DNA of 14,244 nucleotides from an uncultured Clostridia bacterium (GTDB lineage Bacteria > Bacillota > Clostridia > Oscillospirales > Acutalibacteraceae): NCBI GenBank assembly GCA_937877675.1, contig CALEIS010000129.1, positions 1-14,244 on the forward strand. Direction: 5' to 3'. The notes under the pieces were generated by a model. It saw only the letters and a list, made by a program, of their open reading frames with translations, had not been told where the DNA came from and ran no database searches. Shown piece by piece: positions 13,317 to 14,244 of this stretch (position 1 is the stretch's first letter; every line of letters starts with the position of its first letter). Made by a program: the position numbers and the translations under genes.

Positions 13317-14244
13317 ATGTTTGTAGATATTGCTAAAATCAAAATAAAAGCTGGTGACGGTGGTAACGGTGCCGTTGCTTTTCATCGTGAAAAATACATC
13401 AACGCAGGTGGACCTGATGGTGGTGATGGTGGTCGTGGTGGCAACATTGTTTTTAAGGTTGATGACAATCTTTCAACTCTTGCCGATTTCCGCTACAAGA
13501 GAAAATATAAGGCAGAAACAGGCGCTAATGGTAGTGGTGGCAAACGTAGTGGTAGAAAAGGTCATGACCTTATAATCAAAGTGCCACGTGGTACAATCAT
13601 CCGTGAGGTTGAAAGTGGCGTTATCATGGCTGATATGTCCACAGACGAAGAATTTATCGGCGCTAAAGGTGGCCGTGGTGGCTGGGGTAACTCACACTTT
13701 GCAACATCAACACGTCAGACACCAAAATTCGCTAAAAATGGTGCTCCTGGTGAAGAATGGGAAGTTAGCCTTGAATTAAAACTTATTGCAGACGTTGGTC
13801 TTTTAGGTTTCCCTAATGTTGGTAAATCTTCATTCATCTCCGTTGTGAGTCAGGCAAAGCCACTCGTTGGTGACTACCATTTCACAACAATTATCCCTGT
13901 TTTGGGTGTTGTTTCAATGGGTCCTGAAAAGAGCTTTGTTATGGCAGACATTCCAGGTCTTATTGAGGGTGCTGCTGAAGGTATTGGCTTAGGTCACGAA
14001 TTCTTACGCCATGTTGAAAGATGCAGAATGCTTGTTCACATTGTTGACGTTGCAGGTAGCGAAGGCAGAAACCCTATTGAAGACTTTGAAGCAATCAATG
14101 CTGAATTGGAAAAGTTCAATCCTGAACTTGCTAAATGCCCACAAATTGTTGCAGGTAATAAAATTGACCTTGCAACTGATGAGCAGTTGGAAGAATTCAG
14201 AGCATATATTGAAGGCAAGGGTTACGAATATTTTGAAATTTGTG
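13317..14244 (+). CDS. obgE: GTPase Obg (ObgE/CgtA), 3' end outside the window
   Basis: Essential ribosome-associated GTPase linked to 50S maturation and the stringent response. The first 309 residues are present and the frame is open at the right edge; full proteins are about 425-435 residues. Residues 1-158 are the Gly-rich Obg fold (MFVDIAKIKIKAGDGGNG, GGPDGGDGGRGG). The GTPase domain follows with G1 GFPNVGKS (164-171), the HFTT switch I region (188-191), G3 DIPG (211-214) followed by LIEGAAEGIGLG, and G4 NKID (281-284). The PVLGVV segment replaces the more common PNLGVV. GAGG lies 7 bases upstream of the ATG. Any Firmicutes-type C-terminal OCT domain would lie outside the window. Confidence 0.96.
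   Translation, partial: MFVDIAKIKIKAGDGGNGAVAFHREKYINAGGPDGGDGGRGGNIVFKVDDNLSTLADFRYKRKYKAETGANGSGGKRSGRKGHDLIIKVPRGTIIREVESGVIMADMSTDEEFIGAKGGRGGWGNSHFATSTRQTPKFAKNGAPGEEWEVSLELKLIADVGLLGFPNVGKSSFISVVSQAKPLVGDYHFTTIIPVLGVVSMGPEKSFVMADIPGLIEGAAEGIGLGHEFLRHVERCRMLVHIVDVAGSEGRNPIEDFEAINAELEKFNPELAKCPQIVAGNKIDLATDEQLEEFRAYIEGKGYEYFEIC

Overview
The window looks like a piece of chromosome from a strictly anaerobic, fermentative, low-GC Firmicute. The family content and the repeat at 13076-13157 suggest a gut clostridium of the Oscillospiraceae/Ruminococcus type; this is inferred from gene families and base composition, not from a marker gene. Evidence includes pyruvate:ferredoxin oxidoreductase, a multisubunit NAD(H)-linked [FeFe] hydrogenase, Gram-positive ribosome binding sites (AGGAGG type), a Gram-positive LexA-type box and ECF-type vitamin uptake.

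Layout. (1) 1-1631, plus strand: the C-terminal half of pyruvate:ferredoxin oxidoreductase, closed by a strong terminator. (2) 1698-3859, minus strand: a MATE-family transporter overlapping a lipoprotein-type MltG endolytic transglycosylase. (3) 3936-8882, minus strand: a compact five-gene hydrogenase operon read hydC (NuoE-like), HATPase-domain protein, HndB-like ferredoxin, hydB (NuoF-like), hydA ([FeFe] catalytic subunit), with a candidate extended -10 promoter upstream. PFOR makes reduced ferredoxin; the hydrogenase would dispose of electrons from ferredoxin and NADH as H2. (4) 9082-12434: a vitamin B6 block, with a MocR/PdxR-like regulator on the minus strand diverging from pyridoxal kinase, an ECF S component and a TatD-linked-type radical SAM protein on the plus strand, ended by a terminator. 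(5) 12519-12761, minus strand: an 80-residue single-pass membrane protein whose strong promoter carries a perfect GAAC-N4-GTTC operator (LexA/SOS type). (6) 12762-13316: a long AT-rich intergenic region with promoters, hairpins and a heptamer/hairpin repeat. (7) 13317 to the end, plus strand: obgE, cut by the window edge.

Most genes are ordinary members of known families. The best candidates for something undescribed are the putative SOS-controlled small membrane protein, the kinase-like ATPase translationally coupled into the hydrogenase operon, the TSCSPGW variant of the hydrogenase H-cluster motif, and a radical SAM gene locked into a B6 salvage operon.
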